From contig BRXU01000013.1 of NCBI GenBank assembly GCA_030267565.1, forward strand, positions 2,892,001 through 2,956,000: a stretch of DNA of 64,000 bases, in the 5' to 3' direction. A program made the translations under genes and the position numbers. The notes under the pieces are model-generated. The model made no database searches. It worked only from the letters and a program-made list of their open reading frames with translations, and had not been told where the DNA came from. How positions within the stretch are numbered: position 1 is the first letter of the stretch; every line of letters starts with the position of its first letter. This document shows positions 45,901 through 56,700 of the stretch, one piece after another. This DNA is from Pleodorina starrii. Taxonomy: Eukaryota > Chlorophyta > Chlorophyceae > Chlamydomonadales > Volvocaceae.

Positions 45901-48900
45901 GATTGCTTGTGGCGTGGCAGGGTCGATTGGTAGGTGTGCGGCCGCGCGTCGTCCGTCTTGCTCGTCTTGCTGTGCGTGCGTGCCTGTTCGTTGCTCCGTC
46001 GGTGCGAGCGAGCGGAGCGGATGCGCGTTAGTTCGTTTGCGCTCTGACGCGCCGCAATCTCCGCAATCTATCTGGCGCGCCGGCGGATTCAAGTCGAGCA
46101 ACATGGCAACAGGGCGGGGCGGCGTTGGTGGCCAATGAGCGAGACGAGCCGCGGGGACAATGAAGCGGGGAGCGTGCGTGCGGGGCAGGGGAAATGCAGA
46201 AACCACGCGAGACGGCTTAGACCCGCCGGCGCGGGGCTGCTGGATGGATGGAATCAATGGCGCATTTACTTACCCCATTTGTCCCTTGCGTGCGCCGCGG
46301 GGCATATGCACGGAGCTTTTTTTGGAAGGCATGCATGGCCGGGGGCATTTGCAGCACGCAACAGACAGTTTGGTACAGAATTGTTTTTTGGTCGAGTATG
46401 TATGTAGATAGCTTTATTTGCTTGTCGGCGGCGCGCAGCTAGCGCGGTGTTAGGTATCATCGCCGTACGCGAGGGTAGCTAAGCAGCAGCAGCGGCAGGT
46501 ACGACGGCACGCACGTGACGTACAACGAGCATGCATCGTCGGTCAATTGTTGGTCATGATAATCATCAGCATCATCAGCCCCATCTATCGCTCCCGCCGC
46601 TCATCTATCTATCCACGTCTGTAGATTAGGTTTTGCTGGCTCTATCGATCTCGACTTTTGGGACTTCTTTGGGGATGTGTCGTCGATCGGTTGCGTGGTC
46701 TCTAAGTTTGTGGACAAGCGTATCCCCCTTGCCGTACCTTTTTGAGTTCACCCGTATCCTATTTAAGCAACGTGTGCGCACTCGCTGCTGCTCGCGGCAG
46801 TTGATTGGCGGCAGGCTTGCTACGTAGCTGCTGCTCGAGATGGGTGCGTGCGTGCGTGCGTGCGTGCGTGACGGGGCTGACACGCACTTCGCGGTGCCGC
46901 TCGGTGGAGTGCGTGGCCGGCGGCGGCGTGCGTGCGTGCGTGGGTCCGCAGAGTTATGGATGGACATACACGTACGACGGAGGTACGACACATCATCACC
47001 ATGCACCGGGCCTGCTGTATGTACGTCGCACGTGTGCTGCAAGAAGCTCCTGTTGTCGTACGGCCGGTGGTCCATCTGATCTATCCGTCATCACCAACGA
47101 GCCGAGCGCGTGGGACAGAGTTGAAGGAATTCGAGTCTGTCGTACAACTAACGTACGGCTCCTGGCCGCGGTTGAGGAGTCTTGTTTTGGGGGGCCCATC
47201 GGCGATCATCTCGGGGCCCACGGGAGGTAGGTCACACGCCGTTCATTTGTTGATTGGGCAGTGGATTGTGGCCGGGGGGCGTGCTCCGAAACCCCCAGCA
47301 GCACATACACACACACGCACACATACACACGGTCGATTGATGTCACACCCTCGCTCCCCGGCGCGGTGCGGGCGTCATGCTGTATATTCGGGGCCGGGGC
47401 CGCCACGCCGCCCCAGCTCTCCACTCTTACAGTACACGCCACGTCATCAATCTATCCATTCCGCGATGTGGATGTGGATGAGACACAAACACACGGACAC
47501 GCGCATGGACACAGGGACACTCGAGCGGTAGCTAGGTGAGGGGCCACGCACGGAATTCGTTGTGTTTGGTTTGTTGCGTAGGGCTTTATTTTGGATGCCT
47601 GTACGTCATCATTCGTTGTCCCGCCGCCCATCCGGCGGGCCGTGCGGTGCAGTGCAGTGTGGTGCAGGCTCACCTCGCTAAAAACCGTTATGATGGTCGT
47701 CAAGTGAGTACGATGGTTGCTGGTCCGAGTAGCGACGAGAGTTTCCAAAGTTTCGTTGCTTGGCGGGCGGCGAGGGCGAGGTGTTGTTGCTTGTGCACTG
47801 TTCGTTGGCGTTCTTTTGGCTCTTTACGTATGGCATTTGCTCGACCGATGCGGAATGCAATGCAAAGTCTGTGTGCGCTGCTGCTGCTGCTGCTGTGTTT
47901 TGCTTGATGCTGGTGCGTGTATGAGCGTCGTGTCAGTGAAGACATGCGTGCGTGTTGCTGGCTTTTGTTTGCGTTGGATCAGTACGTTCGTTCGTCTGTC
48001 GGTCTGTACGTGCGGGGGCTGGCGGCGGCTGGTGGCTTGCCGGCCAATTTTCGCGCCGCCGTACGGTGCTCGCATGCACACTCCTGCGATGCTGTGCGTG
48101 CGTGCGTGCGCGCGCGAGAGCTGCGTTCGGGCTGTAGACCAAGTGGTGCGTGGAATGGAAAACCGGGAAAGTGTGTTATTTTGTGTGTATGTTGCGTTCG
48201 TTGGGGCATCGCCGCCCACCGCCCGGCGCGGACACTTTGAGAGTGCGCGAGGAGTAGGACAAACTAATAACAATTAGCCGGTACGTAGACCGGTCTATTG
48301 CTTGCTTGCTTGCGCAGTTGGTTCGGTCCGGTTTGGTTCAGCAGCATCTCGGTGGACGGAGGCCGTCTTATCTTTTTATGCGTGTAGGGCGTTTTCAGGC
48401 TCTTTATCGCAGTAGAGCAAAAGGTAGTAATAGCTAGGATGGAGGCCCGCAGTTTATTATACTTTTAGTGGCCGATGGCGAGCGAGAAGACAGGTGCCGA
48501 AAGCGGCAGAGAGTTTCAATTGTCTCCAGAGTCTGATAGCGGCAAATACGTAGCAACGCGAATTCAGGGAGCAATAGGAGGCGCAATAGCGAGCGACGGT
48601 TAGTCTCTGGAGCTGTTACCTACCTGTCGTTTCTACGGCCGCACTACACGACTCGTTTTTGGAGCCGATATCGATCGGTAGACGTGCGCTTGGAGTCTCC
48701 ATCCGTTCGTTTGGTGTTTGCCGAAGAAAGCGGCCGCGCGCGCCCCGCACTGCAGCGATGCGTACGTACGACCGACCAATCATACGTCACGCAGCAATAA
48801 AAATTAACAGTGACTCACAGCTCAAGTATAATTATTGATCCTTTCCTCCCGCTAGGAGGGGTAGGCTCCGCTCGGGGGCATTTGTCGGTTGAAGGTTGGT

Positions 48901-50067
48901 TGATTGGCTAATTGTGTTGTTACTCGGGAGCTAGCGTGGTCGTCGTTGCATGGCCGGCGTGCAGTCATGCGCAATCAAAATCGACTGCTGCGCGCGGTGC
49001 ATTCTTTGGCGCTGCTGCCGCGCGTTGTCGTCGTACATGCATGCGATGTCGTACATGCATGTCGTTCGTTCGCGGCCGATCCACGATGGACGGACGGACA
49101 CAAACATAAAAATGCGTGCCGCCGCCTCGCTCGTGATGCGCGCAAGGATGGAGCGTGGAATGAAAAAGCAAGCGGTCGTTACGGTTATTAACGAGCAGCA
49201 ATTTGTTGAACATTATCTACATACTTTTGCGCGGCGGCGGGAAAAGGCCCGTATGTTTCATTCGCCGCCGATCCGTTGCTGGGCGAGGACGTCGATCTCA
49301 TATTCGGATTTGGTTCACGCAAGGAGCACGTACGCACGTGTAACTTGTACTTCCATGTTCGTTACCCGCGCGATCGACCCCATCATCGTCGTCTCCTGGA
49401 TCGTCATCGGGCGCCCCCGCCCTGCTGGTGCTGGTGGTGGGTGTCTCTCTCCCTCGGCCTCGCCCGCCCCGCCTTCTTCTGTTACTTTACCGTTCACGGC
49501 GGCTTGCCTTTACCCCCGTGAATAACTACTCCGCAGGACACGCACGCACGCACGCAGCCCCGACAGCACACTTGCATCAGCGCTCATCAAAGCCCGGCTT
49601 CATCGATTTCCTGCCACACATACATACAGCTCGCCTCATTCATCCTCCACAAGCACACGGGAACAACAGCTAGGCTACGTAGTACCTGTACGTAGGTATA
49701 CGCCCAGTAGTGTTTCATGCCCATTGCGTATGTGTCACGCCTTGGCGGCTCCGAAACCACGCTCTGTCCGCCGTACCGCGCGGAGACGCAGTCACACTTG
49801 GACCGCACGCGCGTCCGCCTCGCTCGTCCCAAGTTCCCAAGTTCCGTCCCGTCCCTCCTACATGCCTCCGTCCGTCGTGCCTCGCAAGTCCGTCCCGCCT
49901 AGCTAGCTAGCTAGCTAGCCATCAACGAACCTGCAAGCCAAATAAACAAGTGAGGCCGCCGCTGCCGCCGCCGCTGCTGTACCTCACTACCTCACAAAGA
50001 AAGAAAGTTCCCGCGGGAGAGGATGTATGCCCCATGTTCATTCACCCATCCATCCATCCAGGGGAGA
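42945..50067. other. 7-kb region without a supported gene, rich in tetranucleotide palindromes
   Basis: It begins with the RWP-RK 3' UTR, full of CTAG/GCTA units (42944-43070). Beyond that are many CGATCGAT, GCATGC, GTGCGTGC and CTAGCTAG tracts (43570-43590, 46845-46870, 49900-49918) and abundant GTAC. ORFs on both strands are under about 200 codons, look like translated repeats, and show no conserved motif. It may hold long UTRs or non-coding transcripts. Confidence 0.5.
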
Positions 50068-52398
50068 CTACACCGCCGCGGCAGCTGCAGCCTCGGCGGC
50101 GGCGGCTGTGGGCGCAGGGAGCGGCTGAAGCCGCGGTCGCAGGTCTCGCCAGCTGCGCGGAGCTCCGGAACCACCCGCCTCGCCGTCCCGCTCGACTTCT
50201 GCTGCTGATAATGATGCTGATGCTGATGACGAGGCGTCGTACCCGGATACGTGTACGACAAATGCACCGGCGCGCCGCGCCGCCGCCGTCTCCGCTGCGT
50301 CTTCCGCCGGGGCGATGCCCGCGTGGTTTAGCAGACGCGCGGCGGCTAGCCTGTGCGCGCAAGAGCGGTAAATGGATGGATGAATCGATAGATAGGTCGT
50401 AGGTCATACACCTCATCCCGATCCCAGCCACGCACCCTAGCCCCCTTCTGCTGCTGACCCACTCACGCTTTATGCACGCCCTCCGCCCTCCCTGTCCTCC
50501 GCCCCCCGTCCCGCCCTGGCGGCGCGGCTCATCCGGCCCCTTCCGCCCTCATCCATACATCCAAAGTTCCGAACGCCCCACACACACACAGCCCCCACAC
50601 ACCCCCAAAGCAACCCCAATCCCCCATCCCTCCCTGACCCCCATCCCTCCGATCGCCGCAGCTTCATCCTCATTTCCCACCCCCACCCCCCGCCACCCCA
50701 AATTCCTTATAATGTACGGTTATCATAACCCACCCACCCACCAGCTGACAGCGAGCAGCAGCTCGTCCCGGGGCTCCGCCTCCGACCCCTCCAACCCGTA
50801 ATCCAGCTCCACCCGCCAGGTCTGACCGCACAACTCCCCCCACAGCTCCTCCGCCGCGCGGCTCACGGCGTCAGCAGCTGCCGACTCGTCCTGTTATACA
50901 TACCGACGGCAGTACGGCAGTATGGCAGTACGACAGTATGGCAGTACGGCAGTATGGCAGTATGGGTACGTAGCGGGACGACGACGGCGGGCGGGCGACG
51001 GAAGGGCACGCACGGCGGGAGTGGTTGGTCGGATGGTCGGCCGGGCAGCAGCAACCCCCAGCGCATTTGTGGCGGCGCGCGGCAGCCCTGGCCGCCAGCG
51101 GTGCGGTGGCGGGCCGGCCCGCTTGCGCACGCCCTGCATGGAGGACGGAGATAAAAGGCCCGAAACCCACCCGTAGCGTGCCGTACGTGCCGTACATGCC
51201 GTGCCGTACCGTTACACACCCACCCACCTCCAGCACGTCCAGGGCTGCCCTCGTGCGGACCTTCCGGAAGAAGGGCGGTCCGTCCTGGCGCAGTCGCACC
51301 CACACCGCCTCCGCCTCCGACTTGAGCTGCGTGCGGCGGCAGACAGCGGACGGGCGGCGGCAGGCAGCGGACGGCGGGTCGGCGTTAGTTGCTGCTGCGA
51401 ACGAATGGCGGCAACATTCAGTTGCAGGCCCAGCCAGGCAGGCATTGAACTTGCATCCTGCGGTTGCTGAAGGACGACAGCTTGAGACACATATTTGGAT
51501 TATTATTATTATCGTCTCCGGCTGCGGTGTCATGCTGGTGTTGGTACGGTTTTTTTATACTTGGTCCATTTGGCTTATCTGGTCTGACCCGATCTGATCT
51601 GATCTCGTCTGATCTGATCTGATTTTGCGTCATGCGATCTATCGGGTTCCGCAACCACGTACTGTACTGCCACCTGCACCGCCGCAAAAGCTCCAATGGC
51701 TCTGCCCGACTTGGGAGCGGGTTGGCGGCAGGGCGCGAGCCGTACACATACCCGGGGGTACATGCCGTACATACCTTGGACGACGAGAAGCCCGACGCCA
51801 GCTTGCCGCCTGCTGCCCCCAGCATCGCGCCCAGGGTCGCATCGCTGGCAGGACCCCAGCCAACACCGCCGATGGATGTGGATGTGGAGAATGAGGACGA
51901 GGGCGAGGGTGAGGGCGGCTGCTGGGGCCGCGCGGCTGAGCTGGCGGAGACAGGCGAGGCTGGAGATACCAGGTGCATGCGTTTGGGTACGATCATTTCC
52001 GTGATGGCGTCAAACTCTTCCTCGTCCTCCCTGCAGTACAGTACAGTACAGGGTAGGATGGTACGGCAGGATGGAAACGGCATGGCATGCACGGACCCTT
52101 CAATGCGTATGTGTGGGGGGGGGCAGGGGGGGAGGGAAGGGTTCCGGCGCACGGAGCGGCTGAGGGCGGTGTGTGGCGCTGAGCTGTGCAGGGTGCAGCG
52201 CGCTTGTGGGGCTAAGAAAGGACGAGCCCGAGGACGACCCGGGGGGTGTTGCGTTGTTTGCAACCTCGAGGCATTGACCGCACCCTGTGATCTGGGGGGC
52301 TTGCCTCTCAGCAATGCGAGGGCAGTCGCCGGCGACGACACGAGAGAGGCATCCAGGAGGTAAGGATCAGGATGGCTGATGTGGGTCATGGTTTGCAA
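50068..52398 (-). CDS. Unrecognised multi-exon protein, 5' end unresolved
   Basis: Four exons join cleanly (high to low): 52030-51775, 51326-51228, 50890-50742 and 50350-50068 (stop TAG). They give about 260 residues with GT-AG borders and consistent phase. Segments in order: an acidic start (EDEEEFDAITEMIVPKR); a Pro/Ser stretch; GAMLGAAGGKLASGF; a helical piece with AVWVRLRQDGPPFFRKVRTR; then SRAAEELWGELCGQTWRVEL; and a final Ala-rich tail (RLLNHAGIAPAEDAAETAAA). The upstream exon is not settled. An ATG at 52398 opens a plausible frame, but its donors do not give the phase 2 needed at 52030, unless the acceptor is used four bases later. No family is recognised. Intron ends carry the GTACTGCAG-type tails noted in the findings. 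Confidence 0.55.
50904..50966. repeat. (GGCAGTAY)n octanucleotide repeat
   Basis: About eight units of GGCAGTAC/GGCAGTAT lie in the intron directly upstream (minus sense) of exon 50890-50742. A short run of the same unit occurs at 2935-2955 in the WD40 gene. Confidence 0.85.
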
Positions 52399-53702
52399 GG
52401 TTGCGCTTCAGCTGACGTGTTATTTACTTTCAATGCAAGTCTGCAGGAATCGGGGACTGCTGATCCTATCTTGCATGGACAATTTCTTGCAGCTGAGTAA
52501 CAGACAAGCCATCACTACGCGTTGCCATCTCATTGACCCACCACCAATGTTCAGAAGTCCTCCGCAGCACGAGAATCCGCGCGCTGCGTGCAGGGGAGCG
52601 ACACGGAGCGACGCTCCCAAGGACGCCGTTTGCTTGGCACTTGTATGACGCGTCACACGTCCTATTTTGCACGCCTACATGTTTTGAAATTGCAAGGAAG
52701 CGATCGCTTGCTGGCCCGCGGACAGCCTTGCTTTTCAGATTGCCGAAAGTCAACGATGGTTTTGCCATGTTTTTGCCGTTCCACACAAAATATTTCTCCG
52801 TGTTACTTTCAAAGCTTCTCCATTTGCGAGCTTGCACATCCAACGACTAAAGTGCATGGAGGGCGGTAACGACCGCAACGAACCAACGGTCGGCATCTCG
52901 GTTCGTCGGAAGTTAGAGGCCGGCAAATGCCAAACTTCGGCTGCAGTTCTGGCATATTTCTGTCCCGCTCCACAAAAAGCGTTCCGCGGCGCCTTTCATG
53001 AGGCAGCTTCCACACCGTCCAATACGGATCTGACCACTCGTACCTCATGCGGGGGTCAGGGGAAAATGGGTTCATCCAGTTTGAAGAAAATACACTGAGC
53101 TGGCATAGCGTGGCACGGTGTCGCCCCGATTACTCTTCTCTTGGCTCGCTTCTCGGCCCGTGGAGGAGGAGAGCTCCCCGCCAAGCAAGCCCCACGGTTT
53201 TGCACGTACTGTACCTTCAGCATTTCTCTCAGTGGTTTGAGTATAACGAGCCTATCAAAATCGGAAAGGAGAACACACAGGCCGAGGCGGGCAGCGCTAG
53301 GCAGCGTCACACAGGGCACGTACGCCTGGACACAGGCACACTGTCCAACGACAAGCAGTAAGCGACATACACTCGCCAGGTAGCGGCGTACAGACACGAA
53401 AACTTGATTGTCGAAGGGACAAGAGCTGACCGCTGAGGCCTCCGCGTCTGATTGCGATGTGTTTCCAGCAAAAGTACAAATTTTCACTAAAAAAACAAGC
53501 ATTTCGGGATCAATTTTCCCAAGTGCGCTACCTTTTGTAAATTTTTGTTGTAAATACAAAAGTTAAGTAACCTGAGCTTGTTGCTCTCGAGGCTCGACCA
53601 TGGATATCGCCGGGCGGCAATGATTCCGGCACCGAAAGAAGGATATGCGTACTTAACAATAGAAGAACGGCATAACATATACACAGAGCAACGCGGCTGA
53701 GC
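52399..53702. other. Region between divergent unrecognised gene and SBP-like gene
   Basis: Less GC-rich than its surroundings. It should hold two promoters and possibly 5' exons of either gene. I found no exon that I could connect in phase. Confidence 0.4.
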
Positions 53703-56700
53703 TTGGAAACTGACAATGAGTTAAATGAACGAGGTCACTCGAAAATGTATCCCACAGCCAATCCTCAGGATAGCAGGCAACGTTGCGCCTTGTCTCTGGG
53801 TCCTCCTTGCATGGCAGCCATTGATATCGGCCTTGACGGGGAGCCTTGCAGGTCTTCGCAAGCCCCTGCGACAGCAACGAGTTGTCGTGAGAAGTTCCCG
53901 ACATGTACAGGGCGTGTACAGGCGATCCCAAAAGACTTTTGGAGAAGGCATGGCTTGCCGCAGCGCGCAGGCGTCGCCACGCTTTGCGTCATCCTGCAGC
54001 ACTCCAGCTGTCCCGGCATGGAAAGCTGCGGCAGGACAGACCTTCCTCTCGGCCTGCAGCCGCAAGACAGAGCCCACGCAACCGACGGCGTCTGCGCGGT
54101 CCTCGGACCAGCGCTGCCGAGTGACCGCATGCCGGAACCATGCCCGACGGCCCCCGCAAGCTGCGCACCCAGCGGTGCTTCACAAACTGCAGGGCCACGC
54201 GCGCCGCAGTGCCACGAAGGCAACGGTGGCGGAGGGTCCCAGGACCCCGGAGGGCCTCGGCCCCCGGGACGCACGGACGGCACCAGCGGCGCTGGCGGAG
54301 CGCCCGGCGGGGGAGCAACCAGACCGACCCCGCCCCGTTCACGCTCGGGCGCCTGCTCGGGGCCTTGCGCGCTGGCGACTGCGCCAACCCCCTCAACGCA
54401 GGCCTGCGCGGCTCCATGCAGCGCAGCTCCATGCGGCGGAGCTGTGGAGGGGCCCTCGCCGGCGGCAACAGCAGACACAGCGGTGCCGAATGAGTCCGGC
54501 CGGGCGGCAGCGGCGGGGGCGGCCGCCGACGGCGGCGCCGACGAGCGCCCTTGCGAAGGCGCCTGTGACCCAACTGTGCCACCGGCGCCGCCGCGGCCGC
54601 ACGGCCGTTGCCTGCCGTACATCCCGTACATCCGGCGCGCGTGCTTGTACACGAAGATCCCCGGGTACGAGCCGACCCAGATCACCCCCGGCTTCGAGCA
54701 GCGCCTGGCTATGCTGGTGGCGGCAGTCGGCGGCGGCGGCGACAGCCGCCGCTTGGGGTCGGTGTATGTGCGGGCGGGGTGCGTCGAGCTCATAATGGAG
54801 GAGGAGGAGTGGGGAACGGGCGCCGAGTTGGGGATTGAGGAGAGCGAGGCCGAGGGGGACGCCGAGGCGGCGCGGACGTCGGCGGGGGAAGGTGCTACGA
54901 GCGCGTCCTCATTGGTAGGCGCGGCAGGCGCCGCAGCGGCGCAGAGCGACGCCGCCGGAGGCGGCCGGGAGGGGCACGGCGCCGCCACGGCCCCTGCGCA
55001 TCCCCCCGGCACCATCAGCGGCTTCCGCGGCCACAGCCATGTCCCCAGCAGCCACAGTAGCAGCCTGAGCAGCATGGATCTCGCAGCGATTATTCAGGCG
55101 CTACAGCTGCGGGATGAGCAGGATCTGGTTTCGGAGGAGGAAGCGGACGTGGCGGCTGCTGAACGGCTGGAGGAGGGGGGCCGCGGGGAAGGGCGGCGCG
55201 GCGGTGCAGCGCTCGACGCGCCGGCGACGGCGGCCGGTGATTCCAGCAAGCCGCTGTACGCTGCGGCGCTAGGAGAAGTCGAGTCGCGACGTGCGGCGGA
55301 CAGGTACGGCACAGTGGGTATACGGGATGGGACGAGCATGCCTTGGGCGGCGCGTGGCCGACGGCCTGTGGCGTGGCGTGGTGTGACACGGCCTTCGGTG
55401 TGACATTGGCGACCACGCCACCTGTTCACCACCGCCCGCAGGTGTATCTCGTCGGAGGCTGTGTGAGGGCGTGCGTGTAGCCCGTGCGTGTAGCCCGCGT
55501 GTGTGTGTGTGTGTGTGTGTGTGTGTTGCATGGAGAGGGCCCTGCGCACTGCACCGCCGCATGTCGTACCGCGTCCCACCAAAAGCGCCCAGCACCCAAG
55601 CAGCGCACACACCCGCCGCGCATGCCAGGCGGACCCGCCCTTTCGAAAAGCTCTTTCCCCCGACCGCAGCAACGCCCCTCATCCACCCGTCCTCCCGCCT
55701 CCTCCCACCCGTCAACAAACCTCTCGCGCCACTCGCCACGGCAGGACCGGCGCCGAGCCCGCATCACAACCGTCGTCACAACCGCCGCCAACCGTTGCTG
55801 CGCCGTTCCTGCTGGGTTTCGACGGCGAGCAGCAGACCGGCATCCGGGTGATGGCGCTGCAGCCCCGGGTGCTGCTGCTGCCGGCGGGGGGGCCCGCGGC
55901 TGCTGCGGATGGGGTCGCCCCGACGGACGGGGCACCCCTCGGGACAGCAGCAGCCGGGTGCAGCAAGCGCGCTGACGCAGGCGCAGCAGACATGGCAGCC
56001 ACAGCCGCATCAACCATGGCGGCAGCAGCAGCAGCAGCAGCAGCAGCAGCGGCAGCAACAGTCGGAGCCGCTGCCGCAGTCGCCACCGCCGCCGCCGCAG
56101 CAGCAGCAGCAGCAGTCGCGGCGTCAGGGTCGCGCTCGGGGGCGAGGCGCCATGCAGCAGCCACGGCCGCAGCCGCACCCGGGCCCAGGCCCACCGGACA
56201 CGAACCCAACGAGTCGGAGCCAGGAGCCAAGCCCGGCTCAGGACCCCGCCAGCGAGCGAGATGCAGCGCAGCGAAGCGTCGGCTCGCCCGCCACCGCCAC
56301 CACTGCCAGCACCGCCGTCAGCGCCGCCGCGGCAGCCACGCTGTGGGCAGCGCTGCACTGCCCGGCGGCCCCGACGGCGGAGGAGGGCCCGGGCGCGCTG
56401 GAGGTGCTGCTGCGCAGCCACGGAAGGTACCTGTCCCTCCGCGCGCGCTGGCAGCGAGGCGCCGCGGCGGCGGCACCGGCTTCCGACACGTATGTGGATC
56501 CAAACGCGGAGGAAGACGACGGCACCGCCTCCGGAGGCGGCGGTCCGGTTGTTCCTCGTGCCCTGCCGGACGCCTTGGTGGCCGCGGACGTGAACCGGCT
56601 GCACCTGTTGCAGCTGGAGCTGATGGAACTGCCAGGGCGGCCAGGCATCGCGTTGGTGGGTCGGCGCGGGTCGGCGCGGCCGAAGTTGCGTGCTTGGGAT

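Noticed and set aside
52790..53310. SBP-like fragments (FQSFSICELAH, APRFCTYC on plus; EICQNCSRS on minus)
   Set aside because: Each is short, lacks the full Cys/His ligand set, sits in a different frame or strand, and needs unsupported splices or frameshifts to join.
53850..54130. KDFWRRH...C pattern as a diverged SBP box in the open frame
   Set aside because: Cys spacing is wrong and the following RFCxxC block is absent; similarity is too weak to call.
54140..54490. Separate gene beginning MPDGPRKLRTQRC
   Set aside because: Good codon use, but it stops at 54493 inside the SBP-like region; more likely part of that gene's unresolved 5' structure than an independent gene.
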